Assembly (NCBI GenBank): GCA_018672145.1
Contig: JABHGH010000022.1
Coordinates: forward strand, 1-30,958
From: Flavobacteriaceae bacterium
GTDB lineage: Bacteria > Bacteroidota > Bacteroidia > Flavobacteriales > Flavobacteriaceae
DNA: 30,958 nt
Direction: 5' to 3'
Below the pieces are notes generated by a model, which was not told the DNA's origin, did no database searches, and saw nothing but the letters and a program-made list of their open reading frames with translations. A program made the position numbers and the translations under genes. Shown here piece by piece: positions 6,699 through 13,192 of the stretch; the first letter of the stretch is position 1, and every line of letters begins with the position of its first letter.

Positions 6699-8470
6699 AA
6701 AGATTCTTGTTTTTGGCTTATCTGAACATTGTGAAGGTTTTGATAATAACCTCCTTCAGTCTCTAAAAGTTCTTTGTGAGTGCCCATTTCTACAATTTTC
6801 CCTTTGTCTAACACAATAATTCGATCGGCTTTTTGAACTGTAACAAGTCGATGGGCTATAATAATAGCAGTTTTGTTTTTTGTGACCCTGTCAGTAGCGA
6901 CTTGAATCAACTCCTCTGTTTCGCTATCAACCGATGAGGTGGCCTCATCCAAAACTAGGATAGCAGGATTGGTAACATAAGCTCTTAAAAAGGCAATCAA
7001 TTGACGCTGACCGCCTGAAAGCATAGCGCCACGCTCTTTTACATTGTATTGAAATTGACCAGGAAGTTTTGAAATAAAACTGTCAATTCCAATGTGTTTC
7101 GCTGCCTCAACAATCTGCTCATCCTTTATGTCTGGATCCCATAGTGTAATGTTGTTTTTAATTGTATCAGCAAATAAAAACACATCCTGTAAGACAACTG
7201 CAATTTCATTTCGCAAAGAGTGAAGGCTGTACTTTTTGATGTTATGACCATCCACTTTGATACTTCCGTCAGAAATGTCGTAAAAACGACTAAGCAAGTT
7301 TATAATGGTTGATTTCCCAGCTCCTGTTGCACCAACAATTGCAATTGTTTCTCCAGCCGAAACCGTAAACGAAATGTCATTGATCACGGGCTCTCCATCT
7401 TTATATGAAAAAATGACATTCTCGAAAGAAAGATCACCGTCTAAATTTTTTGCTTCTAAGGTTCCATGATTTGGAATATGACTATCTGTATCCATCACAA
7501 CAAACACACGCTGCACAGCGACCATTCCCATCTGAAGCGTGTTGAATTTATCTGCAATTTGGCGAAGCGGACGAAACAACATTTGAGTCAATTGAATGAA
7601 TAGAAAAATTGATCCCAAAGTGATGTTGCTGTTTTGAGCAATTACATTGAGCCCTCCATACCAAACCAGTAAACCAATCGTTATGGAAGTAGAAAGTTCC
7701 GCAATGGGAAAGAAAATAGAATTATACCAAACGGTTTTTAGCCAACCTTTTTTATGTTTTTCATTAATTTCTTGAAATGCATCATACTCTTGTTTTTCAC
7801 GAACAAACAACTGAACAATATGCATTCCCGAAATACGCTCTTGCACAAAAGTGTTTAGATTGGCCACTTGTGTTCGCACATCGTCAAAAGCAAACTTCAT
7901 TGCTTTTTGAAACTTGCGAGTAGCAACCAGAATGATTGGTAGAATTGCAAACACAATAAGAGTAAGCTTCCAACTTACACTGAGCATCACTCCTATCACA
8001 ATAAACATTTTTAGCAGATCTGCTATGATCATAAACAGCCCTTGACTAAAAATACTGGCAATGGTTTCAATGTCATTTACAGCTCTCGTGACCAGACGAC
8101 CAACTGCAGATTGATCAAAAAAGGTCATTCGAAAACTCACCATTCTTTTAAAAAGATCTTTTCTCAAATCAAAAACCACTCGTTGTCCAAGCCAGTTTGC
8201 ATAATAGATAAAGGAAAACTGAAATAAAACCTCCATGAATAACACGATGGCCATGATAACAATAAAAAAAAGCATCCCATCATAATCTTTAAGAGTGATG
8301 TAATCATCAACAGTGATTTTGAGTAGATAGGGATTGAGAGTAGAGAATACAGACAACAAAATAGCGGCAAGGAGGACAAACACAAACGTGTAGGTATATG
8401 GGCGAACATAACGCATCAACCGTTTAAATAGAGAAATGTCCAGTATCGAACCGCTTACTTTTAAACTCAT
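6695..8470 (-). CDS. MsbA-like ABC exporter (fused membrane and ATPase domains)
   Basis: A half-transporter that should homodimerise in the inner membrane. Six helices occupy about residues 25-305, in a type-1 exporter fold with coupling segments such as MTFFDQSAVGRLVTRAVND. The ATPase domain has Walker A GATGAGKST (380-388), the Q-loop VVLQDVFLF, signature LSGGQRQ (484-490), Walker B ILVLDEATSSVD (504-515) and switch His540 in IIAHR. Substrate cannot be read from sequence; relatives export lipids or hydrophobic compounds. The ATG at 8470 overlaps the truA stop as ATGA, so the pair shares the truA promoter. Confidence 0.92.
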   Translation of the reverse strand: MSLKVSGSILDISLFKRLMRYVRPYTYTFVFVLLAAILLSVFSTLNPYLLKITVDDYITLKDYDGMLFFIVIMAIVLFMEVLFQFSFIYYANWLGQRVVFDLRKDLFKRMVSFRMTFFDQSAVGRLVTRAVNDIETIASIFSQGLFMIIADLLKMFIVIGVMLSVSWKLTLIVFAILPIILVATRKFQKAMKFAFDDVRTQVANLNTFVQERISGMHIVQLFVREKQEYDAFQEINEKHKKGWLKTVWYNSIFFPIAELSTSITIGLLVWYGGLNVIAQNSNITLGSIFLFIQLTQMLFRPLRQIADKFNTLQMGMVAVQRVFVVMDTDSHIPNHGTLEAKNLDGDLSFENVIFSYKDGEPVINDISFTVSAGETIAIVGATGAGKSTIINLLSRFYDISDGSIKVDGHNIKKYSLHSLRNEIAVVLQDVFLFADTIKNNITLWDPDIKDEQIVEAAKHIGIDSFISKLPGQFQYNVKERGAMLSGGQRQLIAFLRAYVTNPAILVLDEATSSVDSETEELIQVATDRVTKNKTAIIIAHRLVTVQKADRIIVLDKGKIVEMGTHKELLETEGGYYQNLHNVQISQKQESF

Positions 8471-9210
8471 ACAGCAAAGATATGTTTTGGATAGCTTACG
8501 TTAATTAAATAGAGTCCATGAGCAGGGACAGAATATCCCGCTTGACTTCGATCACGGCTTGCTAAAATGTTTTTAAAATCATCAATACTCACCTTTTCCA
8601 ACCCAACCTCAATGAGTGTGCCTACAACAGCACGCACCATATTTCGCAAGAATCGATTGGCTTGAATCGAAAAAATGAGCTTATGTTCTTTCCGTTCCCA
8701 GTTCGCTTTGAGAACATCACAAATGTATGTTTTCACATCCGTTTTAGATTTTGAAAAGCACTTAAAATCTTTGTGGGTCAATAATATGGCTGCTGCTTCG
8801 TTCATCAAATCAATATTTAGATTTTTGGTGAACTGGTAAGCTCGCTTTTCTAGAAAAGGGTTTTTTTTCGTCGTAATGATGTATGTGTAACTTCTGCTAA
8901 TAGCATCAAAACGAGCATGTGATTCTTGAAGAACAGGAAAAAGTGCTAGGACTGCAATACTTTTTGGAAGTAATTTATTTAATCTAAAAATGAGGTCTTC
9001 AGGTAGTTTTACAGGTAAATCTACATGAGCAAAAAGCTGTCGAGCATGAACGCCTGCATCAGTTCTTCCAGCCCCTACAACAGCAATCGACTCACGAAAT
9101 AAAATACATAACGCATCTTCGAGACAAGCCTGTACACTCTCCCCTTTTGGTTGACGTTGCCAACCCACAAACGAGGTGCCTTCATAAGATAACTCCATAA
9201 AATACCGCAA
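8467..9210 (-). CDS. truA: tRNA pseudouridine(38-40) synthase TruA
   Basis: Converts uridines 38-40 in the anticodon arm of tRNAs to pseudouridine. The catalytic aspartate is Asp51 in GAGRTDAGVHA; other family segments are YEGTSFVGWQRQP near the N-terminus, the ARFDAISRSYTY strand, FLRNMVRAVVGTL and the C-terminal SQAGYSVPAHGLYL. The start is a TTG at 9210, giving MRYFMELSYEG as in homologues; the ATG at 9198 would remove four conserved residues. A strong predicted promoter ends 20 bases upstream. It overlaps the following exporter gene as ATGA. Confidence 0.96.
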   Translation of the reverse strand: MRYFMELSYEGTSFVGWQRQPKGESVQACLEDALCILFRESIAVVGAGRTDAGVHARQLFAHVDLPVKLPEDLIFRLNKLLPKSIAVLALFPVLQESHARFDAISRSYTYIITTKKNPFLEKRAYQFTKNLNIDLMNEAAAILLTHKDFKCFSKSKTDVKTYICDVLKANWERKEHKLIFSIQANRFLRNMVRAVVGTLIEVGLEKVSIDDFKNILASRDRSQAGYSVPAHGLYLINVSYPKHIFAV

Positions 9211-9217
9211 GTAGCAT

Positions 9218-9225
9218 TACTTTTG
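9218..9225 (+). promoter_or_regulatory. Predicted -7 element of the yfcE-like gene
   Basis: TACTTTTG matches TAnnTTTG and lies 45 bases before the ATG at 9271. No clear -33 TTG is present at standard spacing; that position falls at the truA start. It faces the truA -7 element five bases away. Confidence 0.45.
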
Positions 9226-9230
9226 TAGAA

Positions 9231-9260
9231 CAAAGATATCGTTTATACAACTCCATTCAA
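9231..9260 (-). promoter_or_regulatory. Predicted promoter of truA and the ABC exporter
   Basis: On the minus strand a -33 TTG (9260-9258) is separated by exactly 19 bases from TATCTTTG (9238-9231), a textbook Bacteroidota promoter. The TTG start codon of truA is 20 bases downstream of the -7 element. Confidence 0.75.
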
Positions 9261-9270
9261 GTAAAAGTCA

Positions 9271-9762
9271 ATGAAAAAGATTTTGTTGCTTTCTGATACA
9301 CACAACTACATGGATAACCACATCCTAAAGTATGTTCGTGAATCTGACGAAGTCTGGCACGCTGGGGATATTGGGACATCAGAAGTGACGGATCAAATTT
9401 TAGCAATAAAACCTCTGCGAGCTGTATACGGCAATATCGACGGTTCAGAATTACGATTAAGTTTTCCCGAAGATTTGTCTTTTAGTTGTGAAGGAGTCAA
9501 AGTTTTTATGACACATATTGGTGGAAGACCCGGGCGTTATGCGAGAAACGTTTCCGCCAAACTCAAAACAATAAAGCCTAAGTTGTTTATATGTGGCCAC
9601 TCACATATTTTAAAGATCCATTTTGATAAAACACATAGTGTGCTATTCATCAACCCTGGAGCAATGGGTAAACACGGATTTCACAAAGTGCGCACGATGG
9701 TACGTTTTGAGTTGGAAGCAGGCGAGATCAAAAATATGGAAGTAATAGAAGTAAAACGATAA
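9271..9762 (+). CDS. YfcE/MJ0936-type metallophosphoesterase
   Basis: A compact calcineurin-like phosphodiesterase of 163 residues. All metal-binding motifs of the family are present: SDTH (8-11), AGDIG (31-35), YGNIDG (53-58), THIGG (81-85) and GHSH (109-112) followed by FINPGAMG. The family hydrolyses phosphodiester model substrates; the physiological substrate is unknown. The start ATG at 9271 begins MKKILLLSDTH, as in homologues. The gene is divergent from truA and convergent with the DUF4293 gene, whose stop lies three bases beyond this gene's stop. Confidence 0.92.
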   Translation: MKKILLLSDTHNYMDNHILKYVRESDEVWHAGDIGTSEVTDQILAIKPLRAVYGNIDGSELRLSFPEDLSFSCEGVKVFMTHIGGRPGRYARNVSAKLKTIKPKLFICGHSHILKIHFDKTHSVLFINPGAMGKHGFHKVRTMVRFELEAGEIKNMEVIEVKR

Positions 9763-9765
9763 CTG

Positions 9766-10170
9766 CTATCGCAAACGGTCAGCAGCACGTACCAAATCCT
9801 CATCCTTTTTAATGGCTCTATTTGATAGAGCGAGAAGAATGACAGTCAATAAATATGAGATCGTAACCCAAATCTGATCTTGTGAGTACGTCTCAATATT
9901 CATGTAGCCCAAAAGTTGGTTCCCCATTAAAAGCAAAGAAAGAAGGAGAAGAAGTCGATTCACAACAAATTGACCTTTGCGATTTTTAAACTGAAAAATA
10001 TTCCAAAACGGAATAACAACCAAAAGTATCGTAGGAATCAACAAAATATAATGACTTAATAAATCAACATTTTTTCCAGAAAAAAGTAATCGATCCCTTA
10101 TCCATAAAACACTCGTCAACTGAAGAATTGTTACAATAAAAAGGTATAATGTTTGAATACGTTGTATCAT
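9766..10170 (-). CDS. DUF4293 membrane protein
   Basis: A small integral membrane protein of 134 residues with four predicted helices (about 8-24, 38-56, 71-90 and 100-118). The starting MIQRIQTLYLF and the ending KDEDLVRAADRLR are the recognisable conserved ends of the Bacteroidota DUF4293 family, which is commonly found next to rho. The function is not known. The ATG at 10170 is divergent from rho across 104 bases. A near-match to the promoter element (TACTTTTA) lies upstream, but I do not call it. Confidence 0.85.
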   Translation of the reverse strand: MIQRIQTLYLFIVTILQLTSVLWIRDRLLFSGKNVDLLSHYILLIPTILLVVIPFWNIFQFKNRKGQFVVNRLLLLLSLLLMGNQLLGYMNIETYSQDQIWVTISYLLTVILLALSNRAIKKDEDLVRAADRLR

Positions 10171-10203
10171 TTACAAAATTTTAATAAAAGTAAAAATAAG
10201 TTG

Positions 10204-10211
10204 TATATTTG
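10204..10211 (+). promoter_or_regulatory. Predicted -7 element of rho
   Basis: TATATTTG matches TAnnTTTG and lies 63 bases before the rho ATG, implying a leader of about 55-60 bases, longer than at most genes here. The -33 position carries TTAA rather than TTTG. The long leader could host autoregulation, as occurs at rho in other bacteria, but no specific structure is evident. Confidence 0.5.
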
Positions 10212-10274
10212 TAAAACAATTGGGAAACTTCTACCCGATTATTTTTTCCAGATTATTTATCTTCAAATACACTA

Positions 10275-11816
10275 ATGTTAGAAATCGCTGAATTAAAATC
10301 AAAAAAACTTCCTGAATTACAAGAAATTGCAAAAGGTTTAGGAATTAAAGGGATTACTGGTCTCAAAAAAATGGACTTAGCATATAATATCATTGATCAT
10401 ATAGCAAGTCAACCAGAGCCTAAAAAAGAAAAAGAATCAACTCCTAGTGAGAAGGATAAGCCTTCCAAGGAAACTTCGAAAAAGCCACGAAACGAAAAGC
10501 CCAAATCCGAAGAAAAACTCCAAAATAAAAAAGGCAAAGACAACACCCCGAGGAACAACAACAACAACAACAACAATAACAACAATAACAACAACAATAA
10601 TAATAACGGCAACAACGCAAAAAGAAAAGTTGCCAAAAATCCAAAAGAAAACAACCACAACAAAGACACACGCAATAAGTATCGGCAACCCGATTACGAG
10701 TTTGAAGGAATTATTGAAAGTGAAGGTGTGTTAGAAATGATGTCCGAAGGTTATGGGTTTTTACGCTCATCAGACTACAATTATCTTTCTTCTCCTGATG
10801 ACATTTACGTTTCTCAGTCCCAAGTGCGTCTATTTGGGCTCAAAACAGGCGATACTGTGTTAGGTCATGTTCGCCCACCAAAAGAAGGCGAAAAGTACTT
10901 CCCACTTATTAAAGTGAGTACAATCAATGGCTTAAGTCCCAATGTTGTACGTGATCGAGTTGCGTTTGAGCACTTAACTCCACTTTTTCCAAATGAAAAG
11001 TTTAATATTGCTGATAAGCAAAGTACAATTTCAACTAGAATAATGGATCTGTTCTCTCCTATTGGTAAGGGGCAACGTGGAATGATTGTGTCGCAGCCAA
11101 AAACAGGAAAAACCATGCTGTTGAAAGATGTAGCTAATGCAATCGCTGCAAATCATCCAGAGGTTTATCAAATTATCTTACTTATTGACGAACGTCCTGA
11201 AGAGGTGACGGATATGCAGCGTAATGTAAAGGGAGAAGTTGTTGCTTCTACTTTTGACGAGCCAGCAGACCGACACGTTAAAGTAGCCAATATTGTTCTT
11301 GATAAAGCAAAAAGACTTGTTGAGTGCGGTCATGATGTCGTAATCCTATTGGATTCAATCACTCGCTTGGCCCGTGCCTACAATACCGTTCAGCCTGCGT
11401 CTGGCAAAATACTTAGTGGTGGTGTTGATGCAAATGCACTACACAAACCTAAGCGTTTCTTTGGTGCAGCACGTAACATTGAAAATGGCGGGTCACTGTC
11501 TATCATAGCCACCGCCTTAACAGAAACAGGTTCGAAAATGGATGAAGTCATTTTTGAAGAGTTTAAAGGAACTGGTAACATGGAACTACAACTTGATCGA
11601 CGAATTTCAAACAGAAGAATATTCCCTGCGATTGACCTCGTTTCTTCTAGCACACGTCGTGACGACATGCTCCTCGATGAAAACACTGTTCAACGTATGT
11701 GGGTCATGCGAAAGTATCTCGCAGACATGAACCCTGTTGAAGCAATGGAATTTATCGAAAATCGTATTAAGCGATCACTCAACAATGAAGAGTTCTTGAT
11801 TTCGATGAATCAATAA
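10275..11816 (+). CDS. rho: Transcription termination factor Rho with Asn-rich disordered insert
   Basis: Hexameric RNA-dependent ATPase that terminates transcription. The domains are an N-terminal Rho-N/SAP helical domain (1-45) and a Lys/Glu/Ser/Asn-rich disordered insert (about 46-138) with 18 consecutive asparagines (94-111). Next comes the cold-shock RNA-binding domain (about 142-218; GYGFLR at 159-164) and the RecA-like ATPase. In the ATPase I see Walker A PKTGKT (275-280), Walker B VVILLDSITR (355-364), the Q-loop around SGGVDANALHKPKRFF (381-396) and the R-loop FKGTGNMELQLDR (430-442). At 513 residues it is about 90 longer than E. coli Rho because of the insert. The ATG at 10275 is the only sensible start. 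Confidence 0.97.
   Translation: MLEIAELKSKKLPELQEIAKGLGIKGITGLKKMDLAYNIIDHIASQPEPKKEKESTPSEKDKPSKETSKKPRNEKPKSEEKLQNKKGKDNTPRNNNNNNNNNNNNNNNNNNGNNAKRKVAKNPKENNHNKDTRNKYRQPDYEFEGIIESEGVLEMMSEGYGFLRSSDYNYLSSPDDIYVSQSQVRLFGLKTGDTVLGHVRPPKEGEKYFPLIKVSTINGLSPNVVRDRVAFEHLTPLFPNEKFNIADKQSTISTRIMDLFSPIGKGQRGMIVSQPKTGKTMLLKDVANAIAANHPEVYQIILLIDERPEEVTDMQRNVKGEVVASTFDEPADRHVKVANIVLDKAKRLVECGHDVVILLDSITRLARAYNTVQPASGKILSGGVDANALHKPKRFFGAARNIENGGSLSIIATALTETGSKMDEVIFEEFKGTGNMELQLDRRISNRRIFPAIDLVSSSTRRDDMLLDENTVQRMWVMRKYLADMNPVEAMEFIENRIKRSLNNEEFLISMNQ
10554..10607 (+). repeat. AAC/AAT codon repeat encoding polyasparagine in Rho
   Basis: Eighteen Asn codons in a row, a mixture of 13 AAC and 5 AAT, interrupted by one Gly codon before two more AAC. 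The first seven codons are a pure AAC trinucleotide repeat and could be slippage-prone; the mixed remainder indicates selection for asparagine rather than only recent DNA slippage. Confidence 0.95.
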
Positions 11817-11833
11817 ATAAAAAAGTATAGAGC

Positions 11834-11869
11834 AAAAAAAAGGCTTCCAAGTTGGAAGCCTTTTTTTTT
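11834..11869. terminator. Bidirectional intrinsic terminator between rho and rpsT
   Basis: GGCTTCCA (11842-11849) pairs with TGGAAGCC (11853-11860) around a three-base loop. It is flanked by eight As and nine Ts that extend the stem and provide a U-tract on either strand. It sits between the convergent ends of rho and rpsT and is the clearest terminator in the window. Confidence 0.93.
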
Positions 11870-11885
11870 GTGTTTTTAATAAAAT

Positions 11886-12137
11886 TTAAAGAGTAGCTAT
11901 ATGCTTTGTAACCTGGGACTTTAAATTAGAAGCCTTGTTGGCGTGTATAATGTTGCGTTTAGCTAGTTTATCTATCATTGAGATTAAAGCCGGTAGCTCT
12001 TTGGAAGCTGCTTTCTTTGTTGTCAAATCCTGAAACTTTCGTAACGCATTACGCATGGTTTTGTGCTGCAGACGGTTACGTGTGCGTTTAGCCTCGTCTG
12101 AACGAATATTCTTTAATGCAGATTTATGGTTAGCCAT
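11886..12137 (-). CDS. rpsT: Small ribosomal subunit protein S20
   Basis: A primary 16S rRNA-binding protein of the 30S subunit. It has 83 residues, highly basic, starting MANHKSALKNIRSDEAKRTRNR with the helical Lys/Arg-rich pattern of S20, and ending in the conserved HANKASNLKSQVTKHI segment. The ATG at 12137 follows the tRNA-Glu gene by 14 bases, so the tRNA and rpsT are probably transcribed together from the promoter at 12239-12268 and end at the rho/rpsT bidirectional terminator. Confidence 0.98.
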   Translation of the reverse strand: MANHKSALKNIRSDEAKRTRNRLQHKTMRNALRKFQDLTTKKAASKELPALISMIDKLAKRNIIHANKASNLKSQVTKHIATL

Positions 12138-12151
12138 AATTTTAATTTTTG

Positions 12152-12223
12152 TAGCCCGTAGGGGAATCGAACCCCTCTTACCAGGATGAAAACCTGGCGT
12201 CCTAGCCGATAGACGAACGGGCC
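12152..12223 (-). tRNA. tRNA-Glu (anticodon UUC)
   Basis: The minus strand folds into a full cloverleaf of 72 bases. The acceptor GGCCCGT pairs with ACGGGCT (with a G1-U72 wobble). The anticodon stem is CCAGG/CCTGG, with loop TTTTCAT placing TTC at 34-36. The T arm is GAGGGGTTCGATTCCCCT. The discriminator is A and CCA is not encoded. The sequence matches the usual Bacteroidota tRNA-Glu. Confidence 0.97.
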
Positions 12224-12238
12224 AGTAATTTAAGGTCG

Positions 12239-12268
12239 CAAATTTAATTGAAAAATATTATTATACAA
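12239..12268 (-). promoter_or_regulatory. Predicted promoter of tRNA-Glu and rpsT
   Basis: Minus-strand TTG (12268-12266), a 19-base spacer, then TAAATTTG (12246-12239), which is a full match to the Bacteroidota consensus. The tRNA 5' end is 15 bases downstream of the -7 element, leaving a very short leader to be trimmed by RNase P. Confidence 0.78.
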
Positions 12269-12341
12269 TTAATTTTGAACGAATTATACTTAAAAATTTA
12301 GAAACTAGGGTGCAGCTTGAAGTTTACATAAAAGAATTTAC

Positions 12342-12349
12342 TATTTTTG
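12342..12349 (+). promoter_or_regulatory. Predicted -7 element of the YHS-DoxX-ATP-grasp-DinB-NRDE operon
   Basis: TATTTTTG matches TAnnTTTG and ends 16 bases before the ATG at 12366. A TTG at 12317-12319 lies 22 bases upstream, slightly farther than the 19 seen at the two best promoters here. The last three bases lie within the palindrome at 12347-12361. Confidence 0.55.
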
Positions 12350-12361
12350 GGGAAACCCCAA
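12347..12361. promoter_or_regulatory. Perfect GC-rich palindrome at the operon start (candidate operator)
   Basis: TTGGGG-AAA-CCCCAA is a perfect 6-bp inverted repeat with a three-base centre in an otherwise very AT-rich intergenic region. It overlaps the end of the -7 element, is centred on the expected transcription start, and ends four bases before the ATG. A repressor bound here would block initiation. As RNA it would need transcription to start at or before 12347, which the promoter position makes unlikely. Confidence 0.5.
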
Positions 12362-12365
12362 CACA

Positions 12366-12806
12366 ATGCCTCACTCAATTTCTGTCACTGCTTTTTGTTT
12401 TGTTATTCTCTCTTTATCGATGCAATCACAAGCCAATGATGTGGAAGTTGATTATCTTAACTTGGGGGAAAACAACCTAATCGCTGAGGGCTATGACCTC
12501 GTAAGCTATTATACTTCAAACAAGCCCACTAATGGAGGAAAACATTTTGCTGTCCACTTTAAAGGAGCCGTTTATTACTTTTCCTCAGAAAAAAATAAAA
12601 GAGTGTTTTTAAAAAACCCACTTGATTATTTACCTGAATATGGTGGATGGTGTGCTTATGCAATCGGAAAATATGGTGAAAAAGTAAGCATTGACCCTCT
12701 ATCATATATTGTAAAAAATGGAGATCTATATCTTTTTTACAATTCCTATTTCAACAATACCAAAGACAAATGGATCAAAAACCAAACAAAACCCCTAATC
12801 ACATGA
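12366..12806 (+). CDS. Secreted YHS domain-containing protein
   Basis: First gene of the five-gene operon. Residues 1-23 are a signal peptide (hydrophobic core AFCFVILSLSM, then SQAND), so the product is exported to the periplasm or beyond. The mature protein is a single YHS-like domain: EGYDLVSYY (41-49), KPTNGG (53-58), FKGAVYYFSS (65-74), NPLDYLPEYGGWCAYAIGKYG (84-104) and GDLYLFYN (119-126). The conserved Cys96 follows GGW. YHS domains are proposed metal-binding modules; some relatives carry selenocysteine, but no in-frame TGA interrupts this one. It overlaps the next gene by four bases (ATGA). Function unknown. Confidence 0.85.
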   Translation: MPHSISVTAFCFVILSLSMQSQANDVEVDYLNLGENNLIAEGYDLVSYYTSNKPTNGGKHFAVHFKGAVYYFSSEKNKRVFLKNPLDYLPEYGGWCAYAIGKYGEKVSIDPLSYIVKNGDLYLFYNSYFNNTKDKWIKNQTKPLIT

Positions 12807-13177
12807 AAAATAAGACCTCATTCATCTTAAGATTACTCATGTCTGTTATTTTATTTCAATCTCTCTACTTTAAGTTTGGAAGGCATGATCAAGCAGTATA
12901 TATCTTTTCAACTCTCAGCGTTGAGCCCTGGGGACGCTATTTACTTGGCACTATCGAGTTGGTCTTTGCCGTTGCACTCTTAGTTCCTAAAACAAAGCAT
13001 ATTGCAGCCGTATTAACTGGTATAATCATGATGGAAGCCATAGCATCCCACTTGTTAACGACGTTAGGAATTGTAATCCATTGGAATGACCAATCGGATG
13101 GTGGACAATTGTTTGCTATGGCCATTATCGTTTTGGTATTAAGCACAACGGAAGTTTTTTTGATAAGAAAACGCTAG
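12803..13177 (+). CDS. DoxX-like small membrane protein
   Basis: A 124-residue integral membrane protein with four hydrophobic helices (about 7-24, 43-60, 65-86 and 100-120). The pattern ILFQSLYFKFGRHDQAVYIF, followed by PWGRYLLGTIELVFAVALL, resembles the DoxX family. That family includes quinone-linked thiosulfate oxidase subunits and proteins tied to redox and thiol stress. The start is the ATG at 12803, overlapping the YHS stop as ATGA; an in-frame ATG at 12770 would add eleven polar residues lying inside the YHS gene. The ATP-grasp gene starts 15 bases later. The assignment rests on topology and pattern, so the subfamily is uncertain. Confidence 0.78.
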   Translation: MKNKTSFILRLLMSVILFQSLYFKFGRHDQAVYIFSTLSVEPWGRYLLGTIELVFAVALLVPKTKHIAAVLTGIIMMEAIASHLLTTLGIVIHWNDQSDGGQLFAMAIIVLVLSTTEVFLIRKR

Positions 13178-13192
13178 AAATCACTCTTACAA

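Noticed and set aside
10409..10688. Long Leu/Val/Cys-repeat open frames on the minus strand inside rho
   Set aside because: They are the reverse-strand reading of the AAC/AAT repeat (GTT/TTG runs) and have no protein-like composition; rho in the plus strand explains the region.
12366..12806. Selenoprotein version of the YHS family
   Set aside because: There is no in-frame TGA before the normal stop, and the conserved position is an ordinary cysteine.
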